Part shown: in pieces, positions 6,500 to 14,106 of the stretch
How the letters are laid out: every line of letters starts with the position of its first letter
Position numbering within the stretch: the stretch's first letter is position 1
Source: an uncultured Clostridia bacterium
GTDB lineage: Bacteria; Bacillota; Clostridia; Christensenellales; Pumilibacteraceae
Length of the DNA stretch: 64,000 nucleotides
Direction: 5' to 3'
NCBI GenBank assembly: GCA_947598585.1
Contig: CANQFK010000005.1
Span: 1-64,000, forward strand
Position numbers and translations under genes: made by a program
Notes under the pieces: generated by a model
What the model saw: only the letters and a program-made list of their open reading frames with translations
Databases searched by the model: none
Told to the model about the DNA's origin: nothing

Positions 6500-9400
6500 A
6501 TGTTTGAAAAGACAGGCGACGTGAGTAATACCGGAATCGCGTCGGTTAGTGTGACAGGCGGCAAAGTTCTGGGCGATATAATCACTCACTATGGGCTCGA
6601 AGAAAAAGATGTAAAGGCTTATATTGACAAACAGACCGAACAACTTACAAAAGAGATGGAAAAGCAGGGACATGCTGTCACCGACGAGGTGAAGAGTATA
6701 CTTTGCGATCTCGTACAAAGTAAATGTGCCGAGTTTGTTTGCGCTATACGTGACGAGCAAGCAAGTGCGGAAGAAGGAATCAAAGAAGCCGTTCAAGAGA
6801 AATCCGAAGAATTGCAGAAAGGCGCCAAGGCGCTTTTTGAAAATTTTTTTACTACGCTTAACGAGAGGTTGGCAGAGGGAAATCAATTACTTCAAGCCAT
6901 AAGTGCATTACAGAAAAAGGCGGCATATAATGCGGATTTATACTACTATAATACCTTCAATAATCGCGACGTCCAAAAAGATCGGGATAAAATAACCTTT
7001 TTTCAACAACAATTAGCTCTCGGTCACAATGCGTTACAGTTTGCAAAGTTTGACAGAGCAGAAAAATATTTCGAAACAGTTACCAAATCCGTTGAGTGTG
7101 TATCGAATATGGAGTTGGCGGCAAATGCCCATTTCGGAATGGCTTTGGCGGAGTGGCAGATCCAACTGATTTGGGATGATGAAAAAAATTCCGAACATTT
7201 CATTTTATATAATTATAATATCGATTTGACGGAAAACAATGACTCATATCGAGAGGCAATAGCCTATGGATCTGAAGAACAAAAAAGCAAATACAGCAGA
7301 TTTGTAGCTAAACTTCGTAGCATCCAAAAGAAACTACGTTCCTATCGGGATGAGGAATTGGCCGGTAAGGAATTGTCCTATGATTGCTTCATTTGTACAA
7401 AAGTATCGGCTGATAAATACGGAGCAAAGACCGATGACTGCAAATGGATAGAATCTACAAACTTATATGATAAATTGTCGGAAGGAAGTAATGGTATAAA
7501 GCCTTTTTACTCGGAGGTAGATTGCCCCAATTTTGCCGCCAAGAAAGGTTCATTGGAATACGAGTCGCTCATCTATTATGCCCTTTCGAAGGCGAAAGTA
7601 ATGTTGCTGGTGTGTAGCGACAAGCAGTATCTTGCAACGCCGTGGGTTGCAAATGAAATCAACCGTTTCCGCCAATTTTGCAAAAAGAGGGGAGTTAATC
7701 CGCTTGAACGAATTATCGTTGTCCACAAGGATGCACCGGTTGAATTGCCAAGCGATCTCGATGAAAGATACCAGGGCTGGAATAGAAATAAAACAAATGT
7801 AGACAAGATTGTAGATCTCGTGAAGAAAATGATTGCAAAAGACAGAGGCGACGTTGAGAGCGGATGGAAATATTGCCCTAAATGTGGAAAAAAGTATTCA
7901 CTTGACTCGGACTGTTGTAACAGCAAAAACTGTTCGGCTTATCCCAATCATATTCCACTTGTTGATGAGTTAACATATGCAAACATTTTGCGCGAAAAAA
8001 ATGAGAATGAAATAGCAAGGCTGAAACAAATCATTTTGGAATCAAAGAAGGATGTGCCCCCGAACCCAAATACAGCGTTAGGGACTGCGCTCGTTAAGTT
8101 TTGTCTTTCCTGTGGTGCAGGGAATCCGAAATATGCAAAATATTGCATGGTGTGTGGTGGAATTTCTTTTGTTAAAACGCAGGAGGAAGTGACAGAAGAA
8201 CAGCGCAAAGCGGAAGAAGCGAAATGGGTCGAAGCCGCAAGAGTAGCAGAAGATAAAACAAGAGGCTTAAAATATGAGCTTATAGACGAGCGCCTTTGCA
8301 GTGTTAAAATTATAGATAACGCACCGAGCGAAATAAAAATCGACGCCGAATATTCACAAGGTGAAAAAGTCTATACAGTCACAACCATAAAGGCAGATAG
8401 TGATGGAAATCACAATAAAGTAACAAGTATAGAATTGCCTAATACAATTGAAGATATTGAGGCAAATGCCTTTAAGAATTTTTCAAATCTTGAAAGAATA
8501 ACGTTTGGTAATAATAGTCGGCTGCATTCTATTGGCGATGGAGCGTTTGAGAATTCTTCAAGGTTGAGAGATATAACTATTCCCGAAAAAGTTGTTTCTA
8601 TTGGTACAGGCGCGTTCCGTGGTTGCAGTAGCCTAACAAGTATAATGATTCCCGATAGTGTAATAAAAATCGGCAATTATGCGTTTGACAGGTGCGATAA
8701 TATGAAAACAGCAACAATTCCAACGCTTGCTATATCTGCTATATCGAAATCAAAACTACAAACGATAATTATAACAAGTGGGGAGTCTATTGCCGATAAT
8801 GCTTTCAATGGTTGCAGTAGTCTAACAAGCATAACAATTCCGGACAGTGTGACGAGTATCGGAAAATCTGCGTTTCGTGGTTGCAGTAATTTAACAAGTA
8901 TTAAAATTCCAACGCTTGCTATATCTGCTATACCGAAATCAAAACTACAAACGATAGTAATAACAAGCGGGGATTCTATTGCCAATAATGCTTTCAATGG
9001 TTGCAGTAGTTTAACAAGCATAACAATCCCGGACAGTGTGACAAAAATCGGCAATTCTGCGTTTGCTAGGTGGTGTGATAATATGAAAACAGCGACAATT
9101 CCGGCGCTTGCCATATCTGCTATACCGAAAGCAAAACTACAAACGGTAGTAGTAACAAGCGGGGATTCTATTGATGATAATGCGTTTGGCGGTTGCAGTA
9201 GTCTAACAAGCATAACGATTCCGGACAGTGTGACAAGTATCGGCAATTATGCGTTTGGTGGTTGCAATAGTCTAACAAGCATTACAATTCCGGATAGAGT
9301 AACACAAATCGGCAATTCTGTGTTTTTTATGTGCAGTAGTCTAACAAGCATAACGATTCCGGATAGAGTAACACAAATCGGCAATTCTGTGTTTTCTAGG

Positions 9401-9754
9401 TGCAGTAGTCTAACAAACATAACGATTCCGGATAGAGTAACACAAATCGGCAATTTTGCGTTTTGTGATTGCAGTAGTCTAACAAGCATAACGATTCCGG
9501 ATAGAGTAACACAAATCGGCAATTACGCGTTTTGTGGTTGCAGTAGTCTAACAAGCATAACGATTCCCGTAAGCGTGATTTCAATAGGCTATTTTGCGTT
9601 TAATGATTGTAAAAGGTTAACTACCATTAACTTCACAGGGACTATTAAAGAATGGCAAGAAAGAAGTTGGGAAAAGTATTTTACATCATCGAGATTTACT
9701 TTATGTTGCGCAGACGGCAAAATCGCACCCAACGGCAAAATAACAAAATACTAA
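6500..9754 (+). CDS. TIR-domain protein with zinc ribbons and BspA-type leucine-rich repeats
   Basis: The protein has 1084 residues. In order they are: the shared strand motif (5-28); a coiled-coil helical region (about 32-140); a helical tetratricopeptide-like region (about 140-285); a TIR domain (about 290-445) with YDCFICTK as the first strand, SKAKVMLLVCS, and the candidate catalytic glutamate E386 in PWVANE; two zinc ribbons (CPKC...CC...C at 459-478, CLSC...CMVC at 535-552); then BspA-type LRR_5 repeats from about 590 to 1070. TIR domains of bacterial defence proteins hydrolyse or cyclise NAD. The repeats probably sense a ligand, giving a layout like a Toll receptor but cytoplasmic. The LRR-encoding DNA is itself strongly repetitive. 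Confidence 0.8.
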   Translation: MFEKTGDVSNTGIASVSVTGGKVLGDIITHYGLEEKDVKAYIDKQTEQLTKEMEKQGHAVTDEVKSILCDLVQSKCAEFVCAIRDEQASAEEGIKEAVQEKSEELQKGAKALFENFFTTLNERLAEGNQLLQAISALQKKAAYNADLYYYNTFNNRDVQKDRDKITFFQQQLALGHNALQFAKFDRAEKYFETVTKSVECVSNMELAANAHFGMALAEWQIQLIWDDEKNSEHFILYNYNIDLTENNDSYREAIAYGSEEQKSKYSRFVAKLRSIQKKLRSYRDEELAGKELSYDCFICTKVSADKYGAKTDDCKWIESTNLYDKLSEGSNGIKPFYSEVDCPNFAAKKGSLEYESLIYYALSKAKVMLLVCSDKQYLATPWVANEINRFRQFCKKRGVNPLERIIVVHKDAPVELPSDLDERYQGWNRNKTNVDKIVDLVKKMIAKDRGDVESGWKYCPKCGKKYSLDSDCCNSKNCSAYPNHIPLVDELTYANILREKNENEIARLKQIILESKKDVPPNPNTALGTALVKFCLSCGAGNPKYAKYCMVCGGISFVKTQEEVTEEQRKAEEAKWVEAARVAEDKTRGLKYELIDERLCSVKIIDNAPSEIKIDAEYSQGEKVYTVTTIKADSDGNHNKVTSIELPNTIEDIEANAFKNFSNLERITFGNNSRLHSIGDGAFENSSRLRDITIPEKVVSIGTGAFRGCSSLTSIMIPDSVIKIGNYAFDRCDNMKTATIPTLAISAISKSKLQTIIITSGESIADNAFNGCSSLTSITIPDSVTSIGKSAFRGCSNLTSIKIPTLAISAIPKSKLQTIVITSGDSIANNAFNGCSSLTSITIPDSVTKIGNSAFARWCDNMKTATIPALAISAIPKAKLQTVVVTSGDSIDDNAFGGCSSLTSITIPDSVTSIGNYAFGGCNSLTSITIPDRVTQIGNSVFFMCSSLTSITIPDRVTQIGNSVFSRCSSLTNITIPDRVTQIGNFAFCDCSSLTSITIPDRVTQIGNYAFCGCSSLTSITIPVSVISIGYFAFNDCKRLTTINFTGTIKEWQERSWEKYFTSSRFTLCCADGKIAPNGKITKY
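8620..9580 (+). repeat. Tandem DNA repeats encoding the leucine-rich repeats
   Basis: Units of about 69 bases repeat with high identity, each containing GCAGTAGTCTAACAAGCATAAC followed by GATTCCGGATAGAGTAACACAAATCGGCAAT-type sequence. The four units from about 9270 to 9545 are nearly identical. Longer interleaved units contain CCAACGCTTGCTATATCTGCTAT or close variants and recur near 8720, 8910 and 9100. Such identity at DNA level implies recent duplication or gene conversion, so repeat number may vary between strains. Confidence 0.85.
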
Positions 9755-9794
9755 TTGCCTATTACATATTAAATAACCACAAGGAGGAGATATT

Positions 9795-11336
9795 ATGACA
9801 TTTGCAGATAAGTTCAGAGAAAAGTATAGGGTGGCTCTTCATGCGGCAAGAGAAAATAATCAAGAGGCTACGCAGAAAGGGCTTGTAGATTTGTATAAAC
9901 TGTTTGCCGAACAGTATTCGCTTAATAACGGCGATAGTATTGTTGTCAAGGCAAAGCTCTCCTATTGGCAAGATGTTTTCGGAAGCTATATAGATATAAT
10001 TCGCCAATATGGACTGCAAGATAGGCGAATCCGAAAGTTTTTCGGGTTTATCGACGACAGAGATATTCCTTCATTCGGAGATATATTGAGCGGAAATGGT
10101 GAAATAGTTCTGCCGGTGCGGAAATCCGAAACAGATCCGGTGGATGGCGTTGATATAGTCGGAATCGTAGAGCCTCAAAAGCCTATGGAGAGCAAACCGA
10201 GTGATCCCATAAAGCCGACTGCTCCGAAAGTTATAGTAAGGAAAGAGCCGTCGGTCCCCACTACTCCGAGCGAGCCCCAACAACCTATAATTCCCGGGTC
10301 GCCGATAGCCCCCTCGAATAATGAAGGAGGAAAGGATGCACCTACTTTTGAACCGGAATCATTGGAGGAGTTTATCGGGCAGCAACATATCGTGAAAGTG
10401 CTCTTAAAAGAAATCGCAATAGCGAAGGCGCAAGGCAGGAAGTATCTTGACAATATTTTGTTGTTCGGCAATCCCGGTTTGGGTAAATCCACCTTGATGA
10501 AGCTTATCGCAAAATCTCTCGGTGTTAGGTTCGAATGGATGGATTGTTCGCAATATCGCAACAGCCAGCAATCACTTAAAGCTTTACAGAATTTCTTAAT
10601 GAAAGTTGCAAGAGAGAACGAACCTGTCGTTATTGCCTTTGACGAAATACATATGCTTACGGATGAGCTTCAATCAAGCCTTTTGACCTTGCTCAATAGC
10701 CGTGTTTATGTTTCGCCGCCCGACGTAAACGGAGTGGTAAAACGCATCCCAATCGACAACTTCACTTTTATTGCCGCAACCACCGACGACGACAAGGTTC
10801 TCAATACGATAAAGGATCGTTGCCTCAGATTGAAATTCCAAATGGTTGACTATACGCCCGACGAACTAAAACTCATCTATAAGGTCAAAATAGCGTCGGG
10901 TGGACCGAAAGACAAACGTATCGAAGGATTGTGTATGACCGACGAAGCGATTGACATCTGTATCCCCAGAAGTCGTGGTTCTATTCGTTATGTTGACGCA
11001 TTTATCGGCGGATTCATGAACGAGCTGTATGATGAGAACGGAAAACTTGTATCTAAAACAATAGACCGTTCGGTTGTAGAAAGATATTTTGACGAGAAAG
11101 GGATCGATGAGATTGGACTCGAAAAAAAGGATTTGGAAATCCTTCGTGCAATCGAGGAGGATACGAGCGGAGCCATCGGAGCAGAAACGCTTTCCGCTCG
11201 CATTGGACTTGATTCTAAAAAATATCTTTCCGAGTATGAACCATATCTTATTAAAATCGGATTTATCACCGTTACAGGCCGCGGCAGAAGCTTAACGGAA
11301 AAAGCCATTAACTATTTGAAGGGAGAGGGAAAATGA
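9795..11336 (+). CDS. MIT-like domain fused to RuvB-type AAA ATPase
   Basis: The 513-residue protein is preceded by AAGGAGGAG. Residues 1-85 are a MIT-like three-helix domain similar to that of the protease at 4530 (shared NN-x-x-A, E-x-Y and IxxKxK...W spacing). The linker (86-185) is rich in proline and carries DGVDIVGIVEPQ (117-128). The rest is RuvB-like: Walker A GNPGLGKS (225-232), Walker B DEIH (283-286), the RSRGSIR segment of sensor 2, and a RuvB C-terminal winged helix with EPYLIKIGFITVTGRGRSLT. RuvB moves Holliday junctions as a ring with RuvA. Here the extra N-terminus and the context suggest a motor recruited to ESCRT-like filaments. It is not the housekeeping RuvB, which lacks a MIT-like extension and lies beside ruvA. 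Confidence 0.8.
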   Translation: MTFADKFREKYRVALHAARENNQEATQKGLVDLYKLFAEQYSLNNGDSIVVKAKLSYWQDVFGSYIDIIRQYGLQDRRIRKFFGFIDDRDIPSFGDILSGNGEIVLPVRKSETDPVDGVDIVGIVEPQKPMESKPSDPIKPTAPKVIVRKEPSVPTTPSEPQQPIIPGSPIAPSNNEGGKDAPTFEPESLEEFIGQQHIVKVLLKEIAIAKAQGRKYLDNILLFGNPGLGKSTLMKLIAKSLGVRFEWMDCSQYRNSQQSLKALQNFLMKVARENEPVVIAFDEIHMLTDELQSSLLTLLNSRVYVSPPDVNGVVKRIPIDNFTFIAATTDDDKVLNTIKDRCLRLKFQMVDYTPDELKLIYKVKIASGGPKDKRIEGLCMTDEAIDICIPRSRGSIRYVDAFIGGFMNELYDENGKLVSKTIDRSVVERYFDEKGIDEIGLEKKDLEILRAIEEDTSGAIGAETLSARIGLDSKKYLSEYEPYLIKIGFITVTGRGRSLTEKAINYLKGEGK

Positions 11337-13123
11337 CAATAGAAGAGGCTTATAAAATCTTAAACGGGGTAAAGGAATCGCAGGTATTCAGTGGGCAAAG
11401 AAAACGATTAGATGACATTACGAAAAAAGTCGAAGGGATTATCAAAGACCTAGATGCCGCTAATGAGCGACAAGAGAAAAAGAAAAGTGGACGTTCAATT
11501 ATTCCAAGTTCCGGTGAATACCAAATTAGCCCGACATTCGAAAAACACTTGGAGTCATTGAAAACTTGGTCCAGATTGGATAGTCCGGAACAATGGGCAA
11601 AACAAGTAGCTCAGGATATCCATGTTGAGGAAAATCGTTCCGCAGAGTATAATGAACTTTCTGTGCAACAAACGGATTGCTTTGTAGAAGAAATGCGCCA
11701 ACAGATTTGTACTGGTATTGCAGATATTACTTTGGACGGAGAATCAAAGCAATGGATATCAACGATAGTAGGATTAATAATAGACTTTGTTTTATTGGGT
11801 GTATACGGGCTTTTTGTTTTTAAGTGTGGCCCATTTAGCACATGGATAATAAATGATGCTGTGGCTGGATTTATAGGAGCTGTTGGTTCTGTCGCCACTG
11901 TTGTGCTTACTCTAATTGTTTGCGCTTCTATTAATCGCAATAAGATACGGCAATTTGATAAAAATCATGCCATTAAATATAGTGAATTGGTTCGCGCCTC
12001 AAAAACAAGAAATTCATTTAAAAAATCAATGATGCTAATGTCTTTCAGCGGAGATTTTGAAGAAATAAAAAAGCGCGATCTTGAAATTTATAAAAACACA
12101 AATGAACTACTAAAATATTCTATTACTTCGGAAAATTTTCTGAAAGCAAATTCGCAAAAATTGGATGGACTTGAAAGCAGGATAAAAAATGCTGATGAGT
12201 GTCTCAAACAATCCTTGCATAATGAGAATGAATTAAAGAATAAAGTGGATGAGTTGAATATTCAACTTAAAATTGCGAATGAGCGCCTCATGCAATCATT
12301 TGAAGAGGCATCAAAGGAGCGGCAGCAATTTCACGAAGAAGCTTACGAACAAGCACAAAGTTATAGACGCGAAATGGAGAGTCTTCAACTAAAATTAGAG
12401 GAAGCCAACAAAGAACTTAACGAGAAACATGATGTGACTCATAGATATCTGGATATCGTAGATAGAGATCTGAATACTATAAAAACTTTGATTCAACAAG
12501 GCTACTGTAAACAGCCGGCCGAATTGATGGATAAGTTTGACAAAGATGGATTGAATACCAACGTTTCCGCTAATCAAATTTTTGAATTAAGGTGGAAGAT
12601 TTATTGCAATGCATTAAGAAACGAATACGACGATATTTGTACCAATAACATCGGTGGATTTAGTAAAGAAGTGAGCAAATATCGTGCGCAATTTTTAAGC
12701 GCGGCTGTTAATTGTGGATTGAGTATTTCGAAAGATAGCGTTCGGACGCTTGAAAATAATATCAAAAACGTGCTAAATCCTGATTCCAGGTCGGTAAAAA
12801 AAGAAGCGGAACTGATATTGGATGAATTCGTGAGGGAAATTCATTGCGAAGATTCCGAATTTCAAAAAGCCTGGAATGATTATATTGAAGTCTTACGAAA
12901 TCAATACGACGATATATGTATTAATAATCTTGGTGAGTTTAAAAATCAAGAAAGTCGCGACAGGCTTTTGACGATTGCAAAAAAGATTGGAATAGAAATA
13001 TGTCGTAAGAATTTATTAGATTTACAACAGAAAATCATTTGTATACTGCGTCCTGAATCGAGATCGGCAAAACAGCAGGCAGATAAAGTTTTGGACAAAT
13101 TCATCAATAATTTTGAAAAATAA
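11333..13123 (+). CDS. Membrane-anchored coiled-coil protein with duplicated C-terminal domain
   Basis: The 596-residue product overlaps the previous gene by 4 bases (ATGA), so the two are translationally coupled. A soluble helical N-terminus (1-140) is followed by two membrane helices (about 141-163 and 175-200), a long coiled coil (about 265-395), and two tandem copies of an 85-residue helical domain (about 420-505 and 510-595). Each copy begins with LRNxYDDICxNNxGxF and ends with PxSRSxKxxAxxxLDxF. No family is recognised. The topology suggests a membrane scaffold with a long cytoplasmic arm, a plausible platform for the other proteins of the block. Confidence 0.65.
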   Translation: MTIEEAYKILNGVKESQVFSGQRKRLDDITKKVEGIIKDLDAANERQEKKKSGRSIIPSSGEYQISPTFEKHLESLKTWSRLDSPEQWAKQVAQDIHVEENRSAEYNELSVQQTDCFVEEMRQQICTGIADITLDGESKQWISTIVGLIIDFVLLGVYGLFVFKCGPFSTWIINDAVAGFIGAVGSVATVVLTLIVCASINRNKIRQFDKNHAIKYSELVRASKTRNSFKKSMMLMSFSGDFEEIKKRDLEIYKNTNELLKYSITSENFLKANSQKLDGLESRIKNADECLKQSLHNENELKNKVDELNIQLKIANERLMQSFEEASKERQQFHEEAYEQAQSYRREMESLQLKLEEANKELNEKHDVTHRYLDIVDRDLNTIKTLIQQGYCKQPAELMDKFDKDGLNTNVSANQIFELRWKIYCNALRNEYDDICTNNIGGFSKEVSKYRAQFLSAAVNCGLSISKDSVRTLENNIKNVLNPDSRSVKKEAELILDEFVREIHCEDSEFQKAWNDYIEVLRNQYDDICINNLGEFKNQESRDRLLTIAKKIGIEICRKNLLDLQQKIICILRPESRSAKQQADKVLDKFINNFEK

Positions 13124-13135
13124 AGGAGTGATAAA

Positions 13136-14086
13136 ATGGAATCAGAAAACAGTAACGTCATAAAAGAAGGACAAGCGGAATCTTTTTCCGAAAAGCCTTC
13201 TTACGAACAACAGCAGTTGGAAGCTATATATAATGGGTTCAAAGAACAGTTGGAAAAATTTTTTTGTGACTGTAAAAAACAAATTCAGGGATCTGCTCGC
13301 GCTTGTCGAGAAGCCGAAAGCACGATAAAGGTAGTACAAGATGAAAATGAAAAATTAAAATGCAAAAAGTCGGCTTGGGAATTATTAGATGGTTTGGGCT
13401 ATGCTTTTGCATGGTTGTATAAAACCGTGGAAGCAATTCCCGATGAAGTTTGTGCAAAAAAAGAACTTCTTAATTGTTTGCAAAACTTAAACGCTGCTTT
13501 CGGAAATTTCGGGATACATCCGATTTACGAACTTTCTCATGGTGAGTATCAGGATAAGAACCGCTATGAGCTTGTTGTTTGTACAGCACAAGATCGATCC
13601 CAAGTGGGAATGGTGGAAATGGATAAAATGGGCTTTGAAATTGAGGGCGAGGGCATCATAAAGGCACAGTATGTTGAGTATGCAATGAATAAGAATTTTA
13701 AACAAGATGGCGATCGGTTGAAAGGGGAGATATCATCATGTGAGCAATTTCCTTTCATTTATGATAAAGACTTTTATATTGAGCGAGATTACTACGGCCG
13801 TGAATATATTAAGATTATCAGTTCTTTTATGCTGGACAAATTTAATGATAATATCGATCTGAATGGAAAAGATTATATTTATTTACATGCGTATTATAGT
13901 CTCAAAAATGTAAGGAAGATACGCGACAATACTCGTATATCAGATAAAAAACTCAGTAGGTTAAATGCAGTATATTTAGATATAAAAAGCGGCAGCTTGT
14001 ATCTATACTTGGTTGAAAATATAACGTGTCATGGAAAGAATAAATTTGAAAAACTAGAAGAAATATGCTTGACAACAATTCGATAA
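13136..14086 (+). CDS. GrpE-like protein, partner of the adjacent Hsp70
   Basis: The 316-residue protein has AAGGAG ahead of its start. Residues 20-85 are a long helix as in GrpE, followed by LDGLGYAFAWLYKTVE at about 83-98. A head region then has NAAFGNFGIHPIYELSHGEYQD, then HeAv-like RYELVVCTAQDRSQVG, and then a GFEIEGEGIIKAQYVEYA segment. These match the GrpE order of dimerising helix, four-helix region and beta-wing. GrpE releases ADP from Hsp70. The C-terminal about 120 residues have no GrpE counterpart. The Hsp70 gene starts 21 bases downstream, which supports the call strongly. Confidence 0.65.
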   Translation: MESENSNVIKEGQAESFSEKPSYEQQQLEAIYNGFKEQLEKFFCDCKKQIQGSARACREAESTIKVVQDENEKLKCKKSAWELLDGLGYAFAWLYKTVEAIPDEVCAKKELLNCLQNLNAAFGNFGIHPIYELSHGEYQDKNRYELVVCTAQDRSQVGMVEMDKMGFEIEGEGIIKAQYVEYAMNKNFKQDGDRLKGEISSCEQFPFIYDKDFYIERDYYGREYIKIISSFMLDKFNDNIDLNGKDYIYLHAYYSLKNVRKIRDNTRISDKKLSRLNAVYLDIKSGSLYLYLVENITCHGKNKFEKLEEICLTTIR

Positions 14087-14106
14087 AATTATAAGGAGAA
14101 AAACAA

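Noticed and set aside
9247..9584. Long minus-strand reading frames across 8.4-9.6 kb
   Set aside because: They are the antisense reading of the LRR repeats: a 69-base unit is a multiple of three, so frames stay open in other phases.
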